A stretch of DNA of 64,000 nucleotides from Uranotaenia lowii. Taxonomy: Eukaryota > Arthropoda > Insecta > Diptera > Culicidae. The position numbers were made by a program, and so were the translations under genes. Below the pieces are notes generated by a model that was not told the DNA's origin, did not search any database, and was given only the letters and a program-made list of their open reading frames with translations. Positions 22,316-34,650 of this stretch are shown piece by piece; within the stretch, counting starts at the first letter, position 1; every line of letters starts with the position of its first letter. The DNA lies in assembly GCF_029784155.1 (NCBI RefSeq), contig NC_073693.1:311403304-311467303 (forward strand). Direction: 5' to 3'.

Positions 22316-24439
22316 TAACAATTGTTACAATGTTTCCTCGAATTGTTGGAGCTACATATACCATGGTACATATTTGAGTAGTATATGAATCAAATTTTGG
22401 AAATATCTGTATCGTAGTATCAGATCAGATCTTTTGGTAGATCATTGGCCATTTCTGCTGACATACTGTTGCTAGTAATCTTTTTAAGAAACCATGAAAC
22501 TCCTCTGAAGGTTGAAGGAAGGAATGTTCATTTTTATTCTTTATCATTCATTTATGAATGTGAAACCATCGTTTCGAAAAAACGTTGAGAAATGACCTTG
22601 TAGTTTATTAATTAAAAACCACATAATATAAGAATAAGAATGATCAGATAAATTTTACTACAAATTTATCGGAAAAAATAAATGAGGGGAAAATGATAAT
22701 ACTCGATCCTTCCTATATCTCGTAACTGGAATGACTTACAAACATCAAAAGTTCTAGAAAAATGTCAAATAGAGCAAAACAGCGCAAAAATTTTTAACAA
22801 AATATTTTTATGAGTTATTGAACTTTGGTTGAAAAATCTCACAGAATACGACTAAGGATAGTTTTTAAACACTGTAAATGTTTCTAACATGAAAAAAGAT
22901 AACAAAAATATTTATTCCAATACACTAACGTTTTTTTTACGTGGTATGAATTCCGTCGTTAACGTAAAGGACTTGGAATATTTTCGCTCAAAAAACGTGT
23001 TGATTCGCGAGAGCCGTGTAGAAGAATCATATCCATGGCAAAAAACCTCGTAAAAAGAAGCCGTGTTAGAAAAACTGAGCAAAATCAAACCGGTTAAAAA
23101 AAGACCTTAGTGGATATAAATTGTTAGACTGTAATTTGAACTCCATTATACCATATTTTCAAAACAATGGTAAACTCTCAACATTTTTCACGCAAAGTTT
23201 TCTGAAATGTTCATTATGGGTTCAATTGATTCCTAGATTTCAAAAAGATATCTTTTCATTCTAAATAGATCGTGATCATTGCTGATTACGAGATTACTTT
23301 TACTGCGCGCTGATTAGTTGTTGGATAAAAACTGATATTTTTCCAAAAATTGTCTGGCAAAAAAGGCTAAGAAAATTGATTTCCTTTCCAATTTAGAAAA
23401 TGGCGCCTTTAAGTATGCATCTAGTGTTAGAATTTTGACATAGTTTTGGAATTTTCTTCTTTTGACATTTATAAATTGTGAAAAGAGAACAAATATGACC
23501 GAAATAATTAATTGACATTCCATTTTGAAATTTTGTTTGTTTTTTTTTCCATGGATTAGGGCCCCCGGAATGAAGGATCAAGTCTTCTTTAACTTTAAAA
23601 ATATCGCATTTTTTTTTACTTCCAAGAAAATGCTCCTAGTTCATCTACGGGTTCGAGTATCGTTTCAACTTTTAGAACATACAAACATAAAATTACACGC
23701 TGTCAGAAAGTTCGTTCAAAAGACGGTGAGTTGCTAAATTTTTCCTAAAAGATATGTTGGAAATAAGAAAATGGGATCAAATATCCCCCTATATTCATGA
23801 TTCAAATCCAAAATTCCTGATTCATTTACATGAAATACTTATTTCTGAACATATATAAAAATTTTTGAATAATTTTAAGTTATTGTTTGTTCCATATTTC
23901 ACATTTGAATTCACACCATTTATTTTGAGTCAGAATACAAATAGATAAAAAAAATCAGCTTTATAACTTTGAATCAAAATATAAAATTCAAAACAAGAAT
24001 TCAGTTGTGAAATTAAATTTATGTTTCGTAATTCAGCTTTGACATGTATAAAAATGCGACACAATAAAAAAATATACAATCTCAATTGGGCATTCGGATC
24101 CATTTTTTGCAATCGGAATTTCGAAATACAATTCAGAATTCAGATTCATATTCAGATACAGCATTCGGATTTAAGCTTTCATGGAATCTATCTGAGAATT
24201 TGATAAAAAAAAAGTTTAGATGAAAGTTTTTCAATTTTGGTTAAAAGTTAGAACACTTCGACATGCTATCCAGATGGAGATCACAACATTAAAACAGCAA
24301 ATCAGCCTAGAAAGCCCGGAAAGCCAAAAATCCTGCGTACATATTTGCTCAAGTTGGCGAAATTTTTTCAAAACAAATAAACTAAAAGGTAAACATTTCG
24401 AAAATCATCCAAAAAATTTATTTTTAATTGATAATAGAT
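22316..24439. other. Intermodule sequence, no gene
   Basis: AT-rich sequence without recognisable exons. I looked specifically for CYP4 exon 1-4 landmarks (hinge, KEYGKC, WxxxR...ITPTFHF) between 20050 and 29432 and saw none. Confidence 0.5.
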
Positions 24440-24531
24440 TTGCAATGCAATATGTCCTGAGACGACTGAGATATGAACGATCAAAATTTGCATGTTTTTT
24501 AGCGGGTGATCCCAAACTTTTGGCAGGCAGT
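24440..24531 (-). mobile_element. Solo end of the Tc1-type element seen at 44017-47506
   Basis: The run ending GTGATCCCAAACTTTTGGC at about 24505-24523, and some 60 bases before it, match the right terminal region of the palindromic element at 44017-47506. Only one end is present, and the terminal GGCCGGCAG is mutated to GGCAGGCAG. Confidence 0.65.
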
Positions 24532-25337
24532 TATGTTTGAACTATTCTTCAAAATGGAAACTTCATTTTATCAGTGACTTATGTTAAAAAGTAACATTTT
24601 CCAAGTAAACACTACACTACACTACACAACATTTTTTTTCCAAGTAAACACTACAAAATGCTGCAAACATTTCATAATAATCGAAACAGTTAGTTTTCAG
24701 ATTTTTTTTCAAGTAAGAACCACATCCAAATATGTCAGCGCGAACGAATTTTGAGAGTGGTTTTCATCCCTTTTGGACTTTTTTGAGCAATTTTGATTTT
24801 TATTCAAAATCTGAATTCCGCATTATGAACCTGAATAAAAATTCTGACATCCTGATTTGAAATTGATTTTTGAATCTAAATTTGAACCGGAAAGGAATCA
24901 TCGAAACGTGTTGAAGAATTTTTTCCAAACATTCTTAGTTTAGTAAAAACATTCGTGAAAATATGATTTTTATGTTCTGTTTTTGATTTCAGTGTACCCT
25001 CATTTCTGGGCATCTACCAAAGTTAACGCTCCTTTACTAAAAAAAAACAATCATCAATAAATCGACAAAGACATTCCCGGCTTATATATGTTTTTTTTTT
25101 TCAATATATTCACTGTTTTTTCTAACTTTAAAAAATCGATTCTGCTGTAAAGATGTGAATATATTTTTAACGGTTGATTTAAAATGTCAAGGAAAGATCT
25201 TACCATGTCGATGTTCGTCATTGGTTTTAAAAACATTTTATTATACATGCAGATATAAACCAAAATATGAGCGCTAATAACACTAGTTTACAAAATTTTA
25301 AAAAAATCGTGAACTTGATTAACTGACCAACATTTTA

Positions 25338-27048
25338 AATGTAAAATCGGGCGCTGAATCCGAAAATGAAATTCAAAAAAATCTCAGTAGAACCGTTTTT
25401 GAGTTATGCTCCAAATATGAAATTTCGAAAAAATTAAAAAAGTTCTTGTACTTAGATTAAAATATCTCGGACGGCATAACAGTAATTTGAAATCCCTCTT
25501 TTGCATATTCAAGGTGAATAAGTTATCTATCGATCATCTGAACACTATTTTTGCGTTTGACCAACAGTATTGTTGATATTAGTGACTTTATGAGAAAAAA
25601 AATTATAAAAAACGCATTTTTTTAGAGAAAATTTTGTTTCAACGAAAGTTTTAGACTCGATGATAGCATTTAAAAAATCTGATTTTCTTTTGCGCTTAAA
25701 TGTCAATTTAAAACAAGTGGTTCAAGTGGTTATTTATCAAAATCGGTTGAAAATTGAAGAAGTTATGGCTACTTTACCATAACTGAAATTTTTGGAGTTT
25801 TTAATAATTTAACGAACCGCAGTACACTTATCATAGTATAGGAAGAATGGAACATGATAAATCTAACTCGTTCTAATACAAAATTATTTATTAGCTTACC
25901 AGAAGGTCACATGCCAAATTTCAGGAAGATCTGACCATAGAGAGGGGTTGCTTAAGTCTCAAACGTGAATAAAATTTTGAGGTATTTTGCCCGGAAGCAA
26001 CGAAAAATACTGGTTTTTCATCAATAACTTTTTTCATCACTAGCTGATTGTTTTTTATGGTTGATTTTCTTAAAGCCTAAGTTGAGACAAATATTTCACC
26101 CGAAGACTGTAACTCGATTGGATTAGAAACAGAAAAGTTATTGCGGTTCAAAGGCCGCAAATTTTGTCCAATACGCAATGAGTACTTTTTACGCATTGCG
26201 TTTTATACGACAGTTTTCGACCAAAATACGATCTTTGAACCGCAATAACTTTTCTGTTTCAAATCCAATCGAGTTACAGTCTTCGGGTGAAATATTTGTC
26301 TCAACTTAGGCTTTAAGAAAATCAACCATAAAAAACAATCAGCTTGTGATGAAAAAAGTTATTGATGAAAAACCAGTATTTTTCGTTCCTCCCGGGCAAA
26401 ATACCTCAAAATTTGATTTACGTTTGAAACTTAAGCAACCCCTCCCTATGGTCAGATCTTTCTGAAACTTGGCATGTGACCTTCTGGTAAGCTAATAAAT
26501 AATTTTGACTTAGAGCGAGTGAGATTGATCATGTTCCATTCTTCCTATACTATGATAAGTGTACTGCGGTTCGTTAAATTATTAAAAACTCCAAAAATTT
26601 CAGTTATGGTAAAGTAGCCATAACTTCTTAAATTTTCAACCGATTTTGATAAATAACCACTTGAACCACTTGTTTTAAATTGACATTCAAGCGCAAAAGA
26701 AAATCAGATTTTTTAAATGCTACCATCGAGTCTTAAGCTTTCGTTGAAACAAAATTTTCTCTAAAAAAATGCGTTTTTTATAATTTTTTTTCTCATAAAG
26801 TCACTAATATCAACAATACTGTTGGTCAAACGCAAAAATAGTGTTCAGATGATCGATAGATAACTTATTCACCTTGAATATGCAAAAGAGGGATTTCAAA
26901 TTACTGTTATGCCGTCCGAGATATTTTAATCTAAGTACAAGAACTTTTTTAATTTTTTCGAAATTTCATATTTGGAGCATAACTCAAAAACGGTTCTACT
27001 GAGATTTTTTTGAATTTCATTTTCGGATTTAGCGCCCGATTTTACATT
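25338..27048. mobile_element. Near-perfect 1.7 kb palindrome (foldback element)
   Basis: The left arm (about 25338-26165) and right arm (about 26222-27048) are reverse complements over roughly 830 bases with scattered mismatches. The loop is only about 55 bases and itself contains a small ACGCAATG/CATTGCGT inverted repeat. The ends read AATGTAAAATCGGGCGC and its complement. No transposase frame was found. Parts of the arm (the 'acaaatatttcacccgaagactg' region) recur in the foldback at 40217-40948, so this is a family. Confidence 0.88.
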
Positions 27049-27099
27049 GGAAATGACCTTCAGTTTACTGAGTTCAAAAATGCTGTAAACTAGTGTAAT

Positions 27100-28240
27100 C
27101 ATAGCAGCTTCGCCTACTAGCGACACGGCGCATACGTCGCGACGTTGAAAATCATAACGACGTATCGAGTTTCCAAGGAAACTTGGAGTATGCGATTGAT
27201 GACCTAAGGAAAATCAACAGTAAATAACATAAACAAAGTTTGTGCACTACATGAAAATCGCCAACTGGACTGAAAAAAAGAATAACAAGCCTGCGAGTGA
27301 CAGGAATTTCGCTAGTTAAAAAGTGTCGCTAGTAAAACTGTCGCTATTCGGTTTGGTGCTATACACATAATACAATTTCTTCAGATACGTATTTCTTTCA
27401 ATCACAGCAGTCCAGAATTTCAAGTCCATGCGCGCTCATAGTTCACAAGAAGGATCGAAATGTTCAATTCTCGCTCTACATCAATGTTTTCATACTTTTC
27501 GAAACATCATTTTAAATTAAACTATTTACGCCGAATCGCAAAAGAATATTTAAAATAGCAGTGAACCGAGCGACAACACACATTCGGTGATACGATAAAA
27601 TAATACGGAACGAAACATATTCCAGCTATTTAGGCTTAAACATTCGTTAGAGTAAACCAATTTTAAAAACACCATTTATTTTTTTTATTCGGGAGAAAGA
27701 ACTGCAGCGCTACGCCTTCGTTTTCTCTTAAGACACCATTTAATAGATGTAAATCAGCGCACTCTTCGAATTACAGACTAAGTTTTCCGCCGGAAACCAT
27801 TTTTAAACACAAATTGAAACGTATATTATCGTATTTTCGGCGGCTTATGCTAAGTTCAGCCACTGTTACATCATAATTAGATTATAATTTTTTTCACATC
27901 CTATCAATTTCACAAATCGGAACAAATTTCCACGAGACGAGAGAAAGAAACGCATCCGTCCCCGGCAAGTCAACGCCTTCTCTTCTTATTAAAATGACAA
28001 ACGGTGTTATTACGAAAAAAAGATTGTCACAAATTGTCTTCAAAATTTCGAAAATCAAGGACGTTGGGAAAATCTTATTTCTTATCTTGATGCCAAAAAA
28101 CTTAAAAAATACATAGACGGCGAGTATGGTGTTATCTCGAAAAAATATTTCTAGAACAAAAATCGACTTTTGAGACTTTTTCTGAAAACCAACCGTGTTT
28201 TCCAAGGAAGTCGATTTTCAACCAAAAACAATTTCGAGAT
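27100..28240. other. Intermodule sequence with a decayed inverted repeat
   Basis: A short inverted pair involving GAGATAACACCA near 28120-28140 and 28229-28246 suggests another decayed foldback piece. Nothing coding was recognised, including the 103-codon minus frame at 27894-28205. Confidence 0.35.
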
Positions 28241-28251
28241 AACACCAAATC

Positions 28252-28480
28252 ACGACGTTTCATAAATTTTTAGGTCATCTGACATCAAAATTTAAATTTC
28301 GATTTTCCGAATTTCCTTTGGCTTCCCCTTACGTTATTTCTAAATTTTCAAAATTGATTTTGTACCAATTTTTTTTAATTCTCGAGATAACAACGGATTT
28401 TGACGTTTTAAGCTTTTCTTGGTCATTTGGCATCAAAATTAAAACTTTCAATTGTTCTGCTTTCCTTTGGCGCCCCTTTT
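28252..28480 (+). repeat. Imperfect tandem duplication, ~148-bp period
   Basis: Two diverged copies of a unit that starts near a GACGTTT string (28251 and 28402) and ends near TTTCCTTTGGC (28312 and 28462) lie head to tail. Confidence 0.5.
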
Positions 28481-28674
28481 ATGATTTTTGAGGATAAAAA
28501 AACCAAAACTTTGAGCGCTTTGAGGCACCCCTTAATCAAGTCCGATTAAGCTGAAATTTTACACAGGTTAGTTTTCATGGCAAATCTAAAATATGTGTAT
28601 GGCCGGTTTGCGAAATTCAATCATGAAATATTTCCCATAACTCCATTGACACCCTAACTTGAATATTAGACTGA

Positions 28675-28990
28675 GGCGATTGGGAGCCATTTTTGAATTT
28701 CTCAAACCCTGGGGTCAGCAGTGGTGTCAATTGATTTCATTGTTTATCAATACGAAGAGACATACCCCTGTTAAACAGCTAATAACTTTTATGTCTTATA
28801 AAATATGAAGTTACGGTCTTGAACAAATTTGTTCAGCGGAAAATTTCCTTTTAAAAACTTATGAATTCGCAAAAAATCTATTAGCAGGCTCGGTTCCACA
28901 GAAGACACAAAAATGATGTTTATTTTTCAGTACAAAATTTTTACATTTTTTTACATTTCTTCTGATGACTAAAATATTTGACCATTTTCT
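28675..28990 (-). mobile_element. Fragment of the 50089-52858 foldback family
   Basis: Shares, in order, the GAGCCATTTTTGAATTTCT, TGTTAAACAGCTAATAACTTTTA-like, GAAGTTACGGTCTT and AGCAGGCTCGGTTCC segments with an arm of the element at 50089-52858 (its right arm around 52550-52700). Diverged and single-armed. Confidence 0.6.
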
Positions 28991-29432
28991 AGAAGGTAAT
29001 AATAGTTATTAATAAAACTTTCATTTCATTGGCTTACTTATTCAAGAAAATTTTAAATGTATCTTCTCTCACAACAGTTCTCTTTTTTGTTGTTTAAGGT
29101 TTCGTTATGTCTGTTTTCATTCAAGGAAGCCACATTGAAAAAAAAAAATAAAAAAGGAGTATCCCTTCTATTTTGGTATAATGAGAAATATTGCGAAATA
29201 GGATTTGGTGTAACAATTTAGTTCGATGCACGATTAAGGTTAAAAATTTACTAAAACTTACCTACCTCTCCTCTCTTGACCCAGTTCTTGCTACGGCCCT
29301 GTGTCAGCTATGCAAAGATAATTCAATTTCCGATTTGTGAAAAATAATATATTATTAAAAAAAAAACTAAGAAAACTTGTAAGCCAACAACAGAACTAAG
29401 TATGTTATTTTTCTGCTTGCGTTTCTTTACAG

Positions 29433-29980
29433 CATGGCCCATTTAATTCAACAGCGAGTCTTCAATGTGTTGGCTAGATCTAATCTAACGTTCAGGTTCA
29501 CTCGTTTTTACAAGATGCACGAAAACGCGCTTAAAGTGCTGCATGGATATACCGACAGCGTGATTCAGTCCCGGAAAAAGGAACTTGCCAGCAAGGCAAG
29601 CAAAACCGAGAATGCCGAAGATGATCTTGGCATCCGTAAGAAGGTCGCTTTTCTCGATATGCTGCTGGAGACGAGGGTCGACGGCAAACCTCTGGACGAT
29701 CTAGAAGTCCGTGAAGAGGTGGACACTTTCATGTTTGAGGGTCACGATACAACCACATCGGCGATAAGTTTCCTCTTGAGGGTGCTGGCTGAACATCCGG
29801 ATGTTCAGCGTAAAGTGTACGATGAAGTTCGTCATGTTATTGGAGATGATCTTAGTACACCGATTACTTTGAAAATGTTAAATGAACTCAACTATCTTGA
29901 TCAGACGATCAAGGAGTGCCTCCGCATGTACCCCTCAGTTCCGATTTTCGGTCGAAAATTCCACGAAAATCATGAAATCA
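29433..29980 (+). CDS. P450 B exon 5-equivalent
   Basis: Encodes 182 codons from the methionine at 29434 after completing a split codon, ending GAAATCA|GTAAAT, phase 1. The segment between the F/G region and the I-helix (residues around KASKTENAEDD) is the part most diverged from the A copy. The ExxR follow-up is canonical YP here. Confidence 0.88.
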
Positions 29981-30396
29981 GTAAATAGACATCTACAGGT
30001 CTGAAATATCAAAATATCCTTACCAATTTTTTATTTCTTTCAGACGGAATGATTTTCCCGAAAGGCAGCAACGTGGTCTTCCTACCCTATTTCATGGGCA
30101 ATGATCCAGATTATTTCGAGAATCCCGAACAGTTCCGTCCAGAACGCTTCTCTGTGGAAACCTCAGCCGAGAAGAATAATCCCTATCGGTATGTTCCGTT
30201 CAGCGCTGGCCCCAGGAACTGCATTGGACAGAAGTTTGCCGTTGCTGAAATCAAGAGTTTGATCAGCAAAACTTTGCGTCACTACGAGCTGCTTCCGTCT
30301 GGCATTGCCAAGGACCCGACCAAGAGTACTTTCGTGGCCGAAATGATTTTACGCGATGAAGCTGGAATGTTGGTGAAGCTCAGGAAAAGAGTTTGA
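29433..30396 (+). CDS. Orphan CYP4 3' module (P450 B): catalytic half of a cytochrome P450
   Basis: Two exons, 29433-29980 and 30044-30396 (548 and 353 nt, intron 63 bp), reproduce exactly the lengths and phases of exons 5-6 of P450 A. All catalytic landmarks are intact: EGHDTT I-helix, ECLRMYPSVP K-helix, [16 protein letters not shown] heme loop, stop at 30396. No stops or frameshifts occur over about 300 codons, arguing for selection. The first exon has a strong pyrimidine-rich acceptor (GTTTCTTTACAG) and begins with the third base of the same Asp codon as exon 5 of A, so it expects an upstream exon ending in phase 2. No exons 1-4 were found in the 9.4 kb before it, and there is no assembly gap there. 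It could be an alternative 3' end for P450 A exons 1-4, or a 5'-truncated duplicate. On its own it lacks anchor and C-helix and would not be a complete enzyme. Confidence 0.85.
30044..30396 (+). CDS. P450 B exon 6-equivalent
   Basis: Starts after TTTCTTTCAG, reads NGMIFPKGSNV and ends KLRKRV-stop. The heme cysteine and PERF are intact. An ATTAAA at 30742-30747 is a weak candidate poly(A) signal. Confidence 0.9.
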
Positions 30397-33050
30397 TTCT
30401 CATATCCTCATGACCCACAAATGCCTCAGCAGATCTATTGAGCCTCAATATCTGAGAGAACAAGGAAAGTGTTTACTAGGAAGGCTGATATGCCTACTTA
30501 CAATTTTATCCCTTTAAAATATATATATTTTTAAACTAAACACAGTTCTATTTTAATTTGTTGATTCTTTTATTTTATCCTCGTATTTGCTTTAGCAGAA
30601 TTTATTATGTCACCTGAGGCTGCGTGATTCTGCCAAGGGTTTGAATTTGAAAGAGTACAATTCAATGGTCAACTAGTCCATACTATGGAAAGTTTAATCG
30701 TGGTTTAATCCATCCTGCTGACCCATTTGACTATAAACCTCATTAAAGAAGCTTGAAATATTCGTTTTATAAAAATTCGAAAAATCAATTCATTTGTGCT
30801 CCTAACTTAAAGTTACTTGAAATTTAATCGCGTTGTGTCGTATTCTACATTGATTCAATATGGAATACCTCGTATCAAAATTGGTAGAAACTCATTCCAA
30901 TAATCTTTCTATGCCAAATCAAACTTGTTCCCTAAATAAGACGAACGTTATTTGAACATTGGTAATGTTGTATCGAATTTTAATTTTCCCTCTAAATAGA
31001 TTCTGTATCTACAATCTACAATGCAAAACATTATGCATTTCAAGAAAATTATCTTGTCATCTTGAAACATGCATGTGTTGATAATTTGTTTCATAAAAAT
31101 TTCATTAATTTAGACGTTTTCTTACACATTTTGACTCTCCTCCTTCCGTTTCTAAAGGTTCCTTTTCCTGGTCATAGTTAAAGCTAATTTTGTATGGGAG
31201 CTGCCCACTCTCCTTCTTATCGTGGGAGGGTCTTGGAACTATTATACAAACCATCAATGGCCAAAAACCCCCACGGGTATCGGCATTATTCGTCAATCTG
31301 AGCACCCATTTGTAAGTGATGGTATCACGAAAGAGACATGCTACAAAAGTGAGAATTGTCATTCATCAACATAAATCAAATTTTTGCGTGGAAGTGTACC
31401 AAATTGATTCAAAATAGCAACCCAGACAACCAGAAGTCGTATTTTATTTTACAAATTATATCGTACAGAATGTTATTTACACTCATTTTCGTAGATCTGC
31501 ACCTACAATGTGCGGCCCGTGCATATTATTTATCGTATTTGAATACATTGCATGATTAATTCGCAGGTCTGATTTTCGTAAAACGTATTTGCTGGCAATC
31601 GTAAAAGAATACAAATAAGTTCAATAAAATCGTTTATGATAATATGACATCGATGATTAGACTCGTATTTAAGGAGGCTTCAAAATGCTGGTTTATTTTT
31701 AGATAATCGATGACGTGTTCTACGATTTAAAAGATTTTAGTAATAGAAATATACGATTTGCTTTTGGTTTAATGCTTTTGAAGCAAATCCTCTTGAATTT
31801 ATATATTCCAGATAGCGTTGAGGAACCATCATGAGCTGCAGATCGTATCGTCAGGGGATCAAGTCCAGGTACTAACAATAACTTCATGAACGTTGAAAAA
31901 AATCAGCAATCAGGCAAATAATAAATTTGTACGATATTAACTTGAATTTGACAGCAAAAAAGCATTTCTTTGAAATAATCTTATTTTTATTATTTTTGGG
32001 GATGCATAAACCAATTGGTTTAAAGTACAAAAAAAAAATGATACCTAATCTTATTTTTTTTTTCAACTGACGAAAAATGAGAGCCCTACACTCAAGTCCC
32101 AAAAAACGTCCAAATAAGTCGTCAAACTTTCCATATTGTTACGAAAAATGTCGTATATTACAACCTCAATCATTTATTATAATGATGTAAATTGTTACAG
32201 TATATTCCAAAAAGAATCAGGGTAGTAGTAAATGATGTGCATGACAAGTCGTGCAAATCGTAATTTAATACAATCCAAATCAAGAATATGTTTGCTAATG
32301 TACCTATGTGGCCTCCAAAATAATACGTATATACTGGCTTTGCTACATTATATACGATATGTTTACACGTATATTTGCGTTGCAAATTCGAAATACCCGC
32401 TAAATGGTTGTCTGGGAAAACATTTATGCACTTATACCCCTTTGGCTCTGAGGCCCTTTGAGTTGTTTCACAACAAAAGTACTGTTATCACGATTTAAGA
32501 ATGAGATATAAAAAAGAAAATATATCTAAGCGAAGAAAACAGAATATCTTTTAGATTTCTAAGAACACCATTGATCAACTGATACTAAGATTGATACAGT
32601 AATTGTGGAGTTTCGGGAAGCAAATGATTCCAATAATGTTAATACGTAGGATGTATTAAATTATTTCTGTAAAATTAACAATGGTTAAGCTTTTTTCTTA
32701 TTAGCTGATGAATTTCTTACGTTTATGCTACTTATAATTCAACTCCTCAACTCGACTCTGACCTAGAGTGGTAATGTTTTCAAATAAAAAAAATAAGTTT
32801 TCCTGATTTATTTTGATTTAATTGCTTTACTGTTACAGTTGATTTTAAAAGTTTATCTATGGTGTGATTTGAGCAAAAATACAGTTAAAAAAAACCCAAC
32901 CCTAATAAACAACAAATTAAAAGTGAATTGGTTCGACCAGATTTGGCCCACTGTATCGAATTTATTTTTAAACAAACCCGACAGCCCATAGCTCCCGAAA
33001 AAACTGAAAACAAAAAGAAAAAAAAAACTGGTCCTGTCATCGATATTTCC
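30397..33050. other. Flank between P450 B and the GC-rich block, no gene
   Basis: Mostly AT-rich. A conserved-looking repeat fragment at about 31150-31340 (containing TGTATGGGAGCTGCCC and GTGGGAGGGTCTTGG) appears transposon-derived. A string at 32433-32455 (CCCCTTTGGCTCT...) recurs at 42500-42520, marking another dispersed repeat. No exon was recognised. Confidence 0.45.
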
Positions 33051-33079
33051 GGAGGTCGGTCAGTTTTTGTAAATTGAAG

Positions 33080-33765
33080 AGGAGTGAGGTGCTTCGTCTG
33101 CAGCGCTCAACGGAAAATCGATAACCAGGGCCCTTTCCTCATCGTTCACGTGCGCGCGAATTGCAACGCCCAGAGGATGGCCACCGTTGTGTGTGCTATT
33201 GGGCGATTCCCGTGGCGATACCGCTACCAAAACCAAAGCGGGAAAGCCGTGTGGGATCCTACACGTCATCAGCTGCATCGTCCGGCGACTGTCACGGCGC
33301 GTCAAAAATCAACTGGCTCCACGGTTCAAGGGATCCGGCTGCGTGGGAAGTGCTGCACCCGCAGCAGAACACAACAACCCCAGCGACCACATCTGGCACG
33401 GCAATGTCGTGCGCGCCATCGGTGTAATACCAGCCACATCTCCGGTAGCCCGGGAAATGCGGCGCCAGCGGCAGAACAGCAACAACATCCGACACGGCAA
33501 CGTCGTGCGAGCCATCGGTGCGATGCCAGCCACACCTCCGGCTGCGTAGGAAGTGCTGCACCAGCAGTAGAGCAACAACAACTCCAGCAGCAGCATGGCC
33601 AGGCGATCGAGCGTCTCGGAGGCGAGTACGAGGCCGACAGTGGGACCAGGCATGGTTCCCAGGAAGGTGCCATTCGGACGAGAACCGTAAGTGGAAGTTT
33701 AAAAGAAACTACACTCTAACAAAAACGACCGGAAAGATCGGGTGATTCGACGGGTGAGAAATAAA
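33080..33765. repeat. GC-rich block with ~100-bp imperfect tandem units
   Basis: This is a compositional island in an AT-rich window. From about 33341 a unit of roughly 95-110 bp (beginning near GGGAAGTGCTGCACC and containing ACACGGCAA(T/C)GTCGTGCG) is repeated about two and a half times to 33590, ending in a CAG-rich run. Because of the composition several frames stay open on both strands (up to 211 codons on +), without recognisable domains and with frame shifts between units. It may be the GC-rich leader or ORF1 end of a retroelement: TGGCGACGACC at 33816-33826 recalls a retroelement primer-binding region. This is not established. Confidence 0.5.
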
Positions 33766-34650
33766 ATGTGGCCAATAGTAAAGTTAACCTAATTCTTCCG
33801 TTTTTTCATTTGTGGCGACGACCATACAAACCTTCTGTTACATTACAACAGACAAATATCTACATGCTTTGTCTTTGATCACTGCGAAAATGATAATCTT
33901 ACATTTTGCGATGCTAGTCACATTTAGGCATTTCGTTGGAATGCTTAGAATAAGTTTTCCAGATTGCCCCGTTTTATCCTGACTTGCCCGGATTTTTGAT
34001 ACTTAATTTAGGAAAAGTTCGGTCCGACCTGATTTCCCGTATTTCGATGAAAAAGCCAGGTGTTTACCAGAATTCATTCACTTCATTGGCAAAACCTAAC
34101 AAAAAATACTTAAATGTAATGATTATAATTTTTAATTATTTCGTCCATAAACGATTGTTTTGAGCAAGTTTTATCTAAATAATAACAAAATAACAAATCA
34201 TACTCTGCGATATTACTTTTATTCAACTTACTGTTGCACAATGAGTATAAATCGCTTATATCATGTTTAAGATACATATGATTTCAGTTCGGACAGAACA
34301 ATTATAGGTTTTGTAGATAATTACTTTGTAGATGTTTTAGACAATGGCGCAAAACTTCTGATCTGCATTTTTCTAGTCATCTTCTTCTACCTCATGGATT
34401 GTATTTTACTTTCGAAAATCGTTTTGTATGCCGTTTGGGTACATCGGAATATCATAGGACTGTTATTAAGTTTACGCTAGGATGAGACGTTTGGACGCAC
34501 AGTCACAGTAATGTTAATGGTGGTTCAAACATTTGTTCTTTAAAATCTGATGTAATAAAACAGTCCCTAATCAGTGAAATCGAAGATCCTTACTAGACAT
34601 GTGAGAGATGAGGAAACGCGCGCGCTTTTATGATGCATATATTTGGACCC
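33766..34650. other. No gene; dispersed repeat debris
   Basis: A stretch at about 33955-34075 rich in CCGGATTT / CCCGTATTT phrases resembles the repeat debris at 46190-46640. Nothing coding was seen. Confidence 0.4.

Noticed and set aside
12048..22364. Hydrophobic peptide encoded twice (12048-12275 + and 22143-22364 -)
   Set aside because: It is the translated interior of the 309-bp MITE; boundaries match the transposon, not a gene.
24220..24540. 106-codon open frame
   Set aside because: Its 3' part is a Tc1-type terminal repeat and the rest has no motif.
29433..30396. Treating the second 3' module as a pseudogene
   Set aside because: No stop, frameshift or motif loss across about 300 codons and both splice sites are good; decay would be expected if it were unused.
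33084..33719. 211-codon open frame rich in Q, A and R
   Set aside because: Frames on both strands are open to similar lengths because of GC-rich tandem units; the phase changes between units and no domain is visible.
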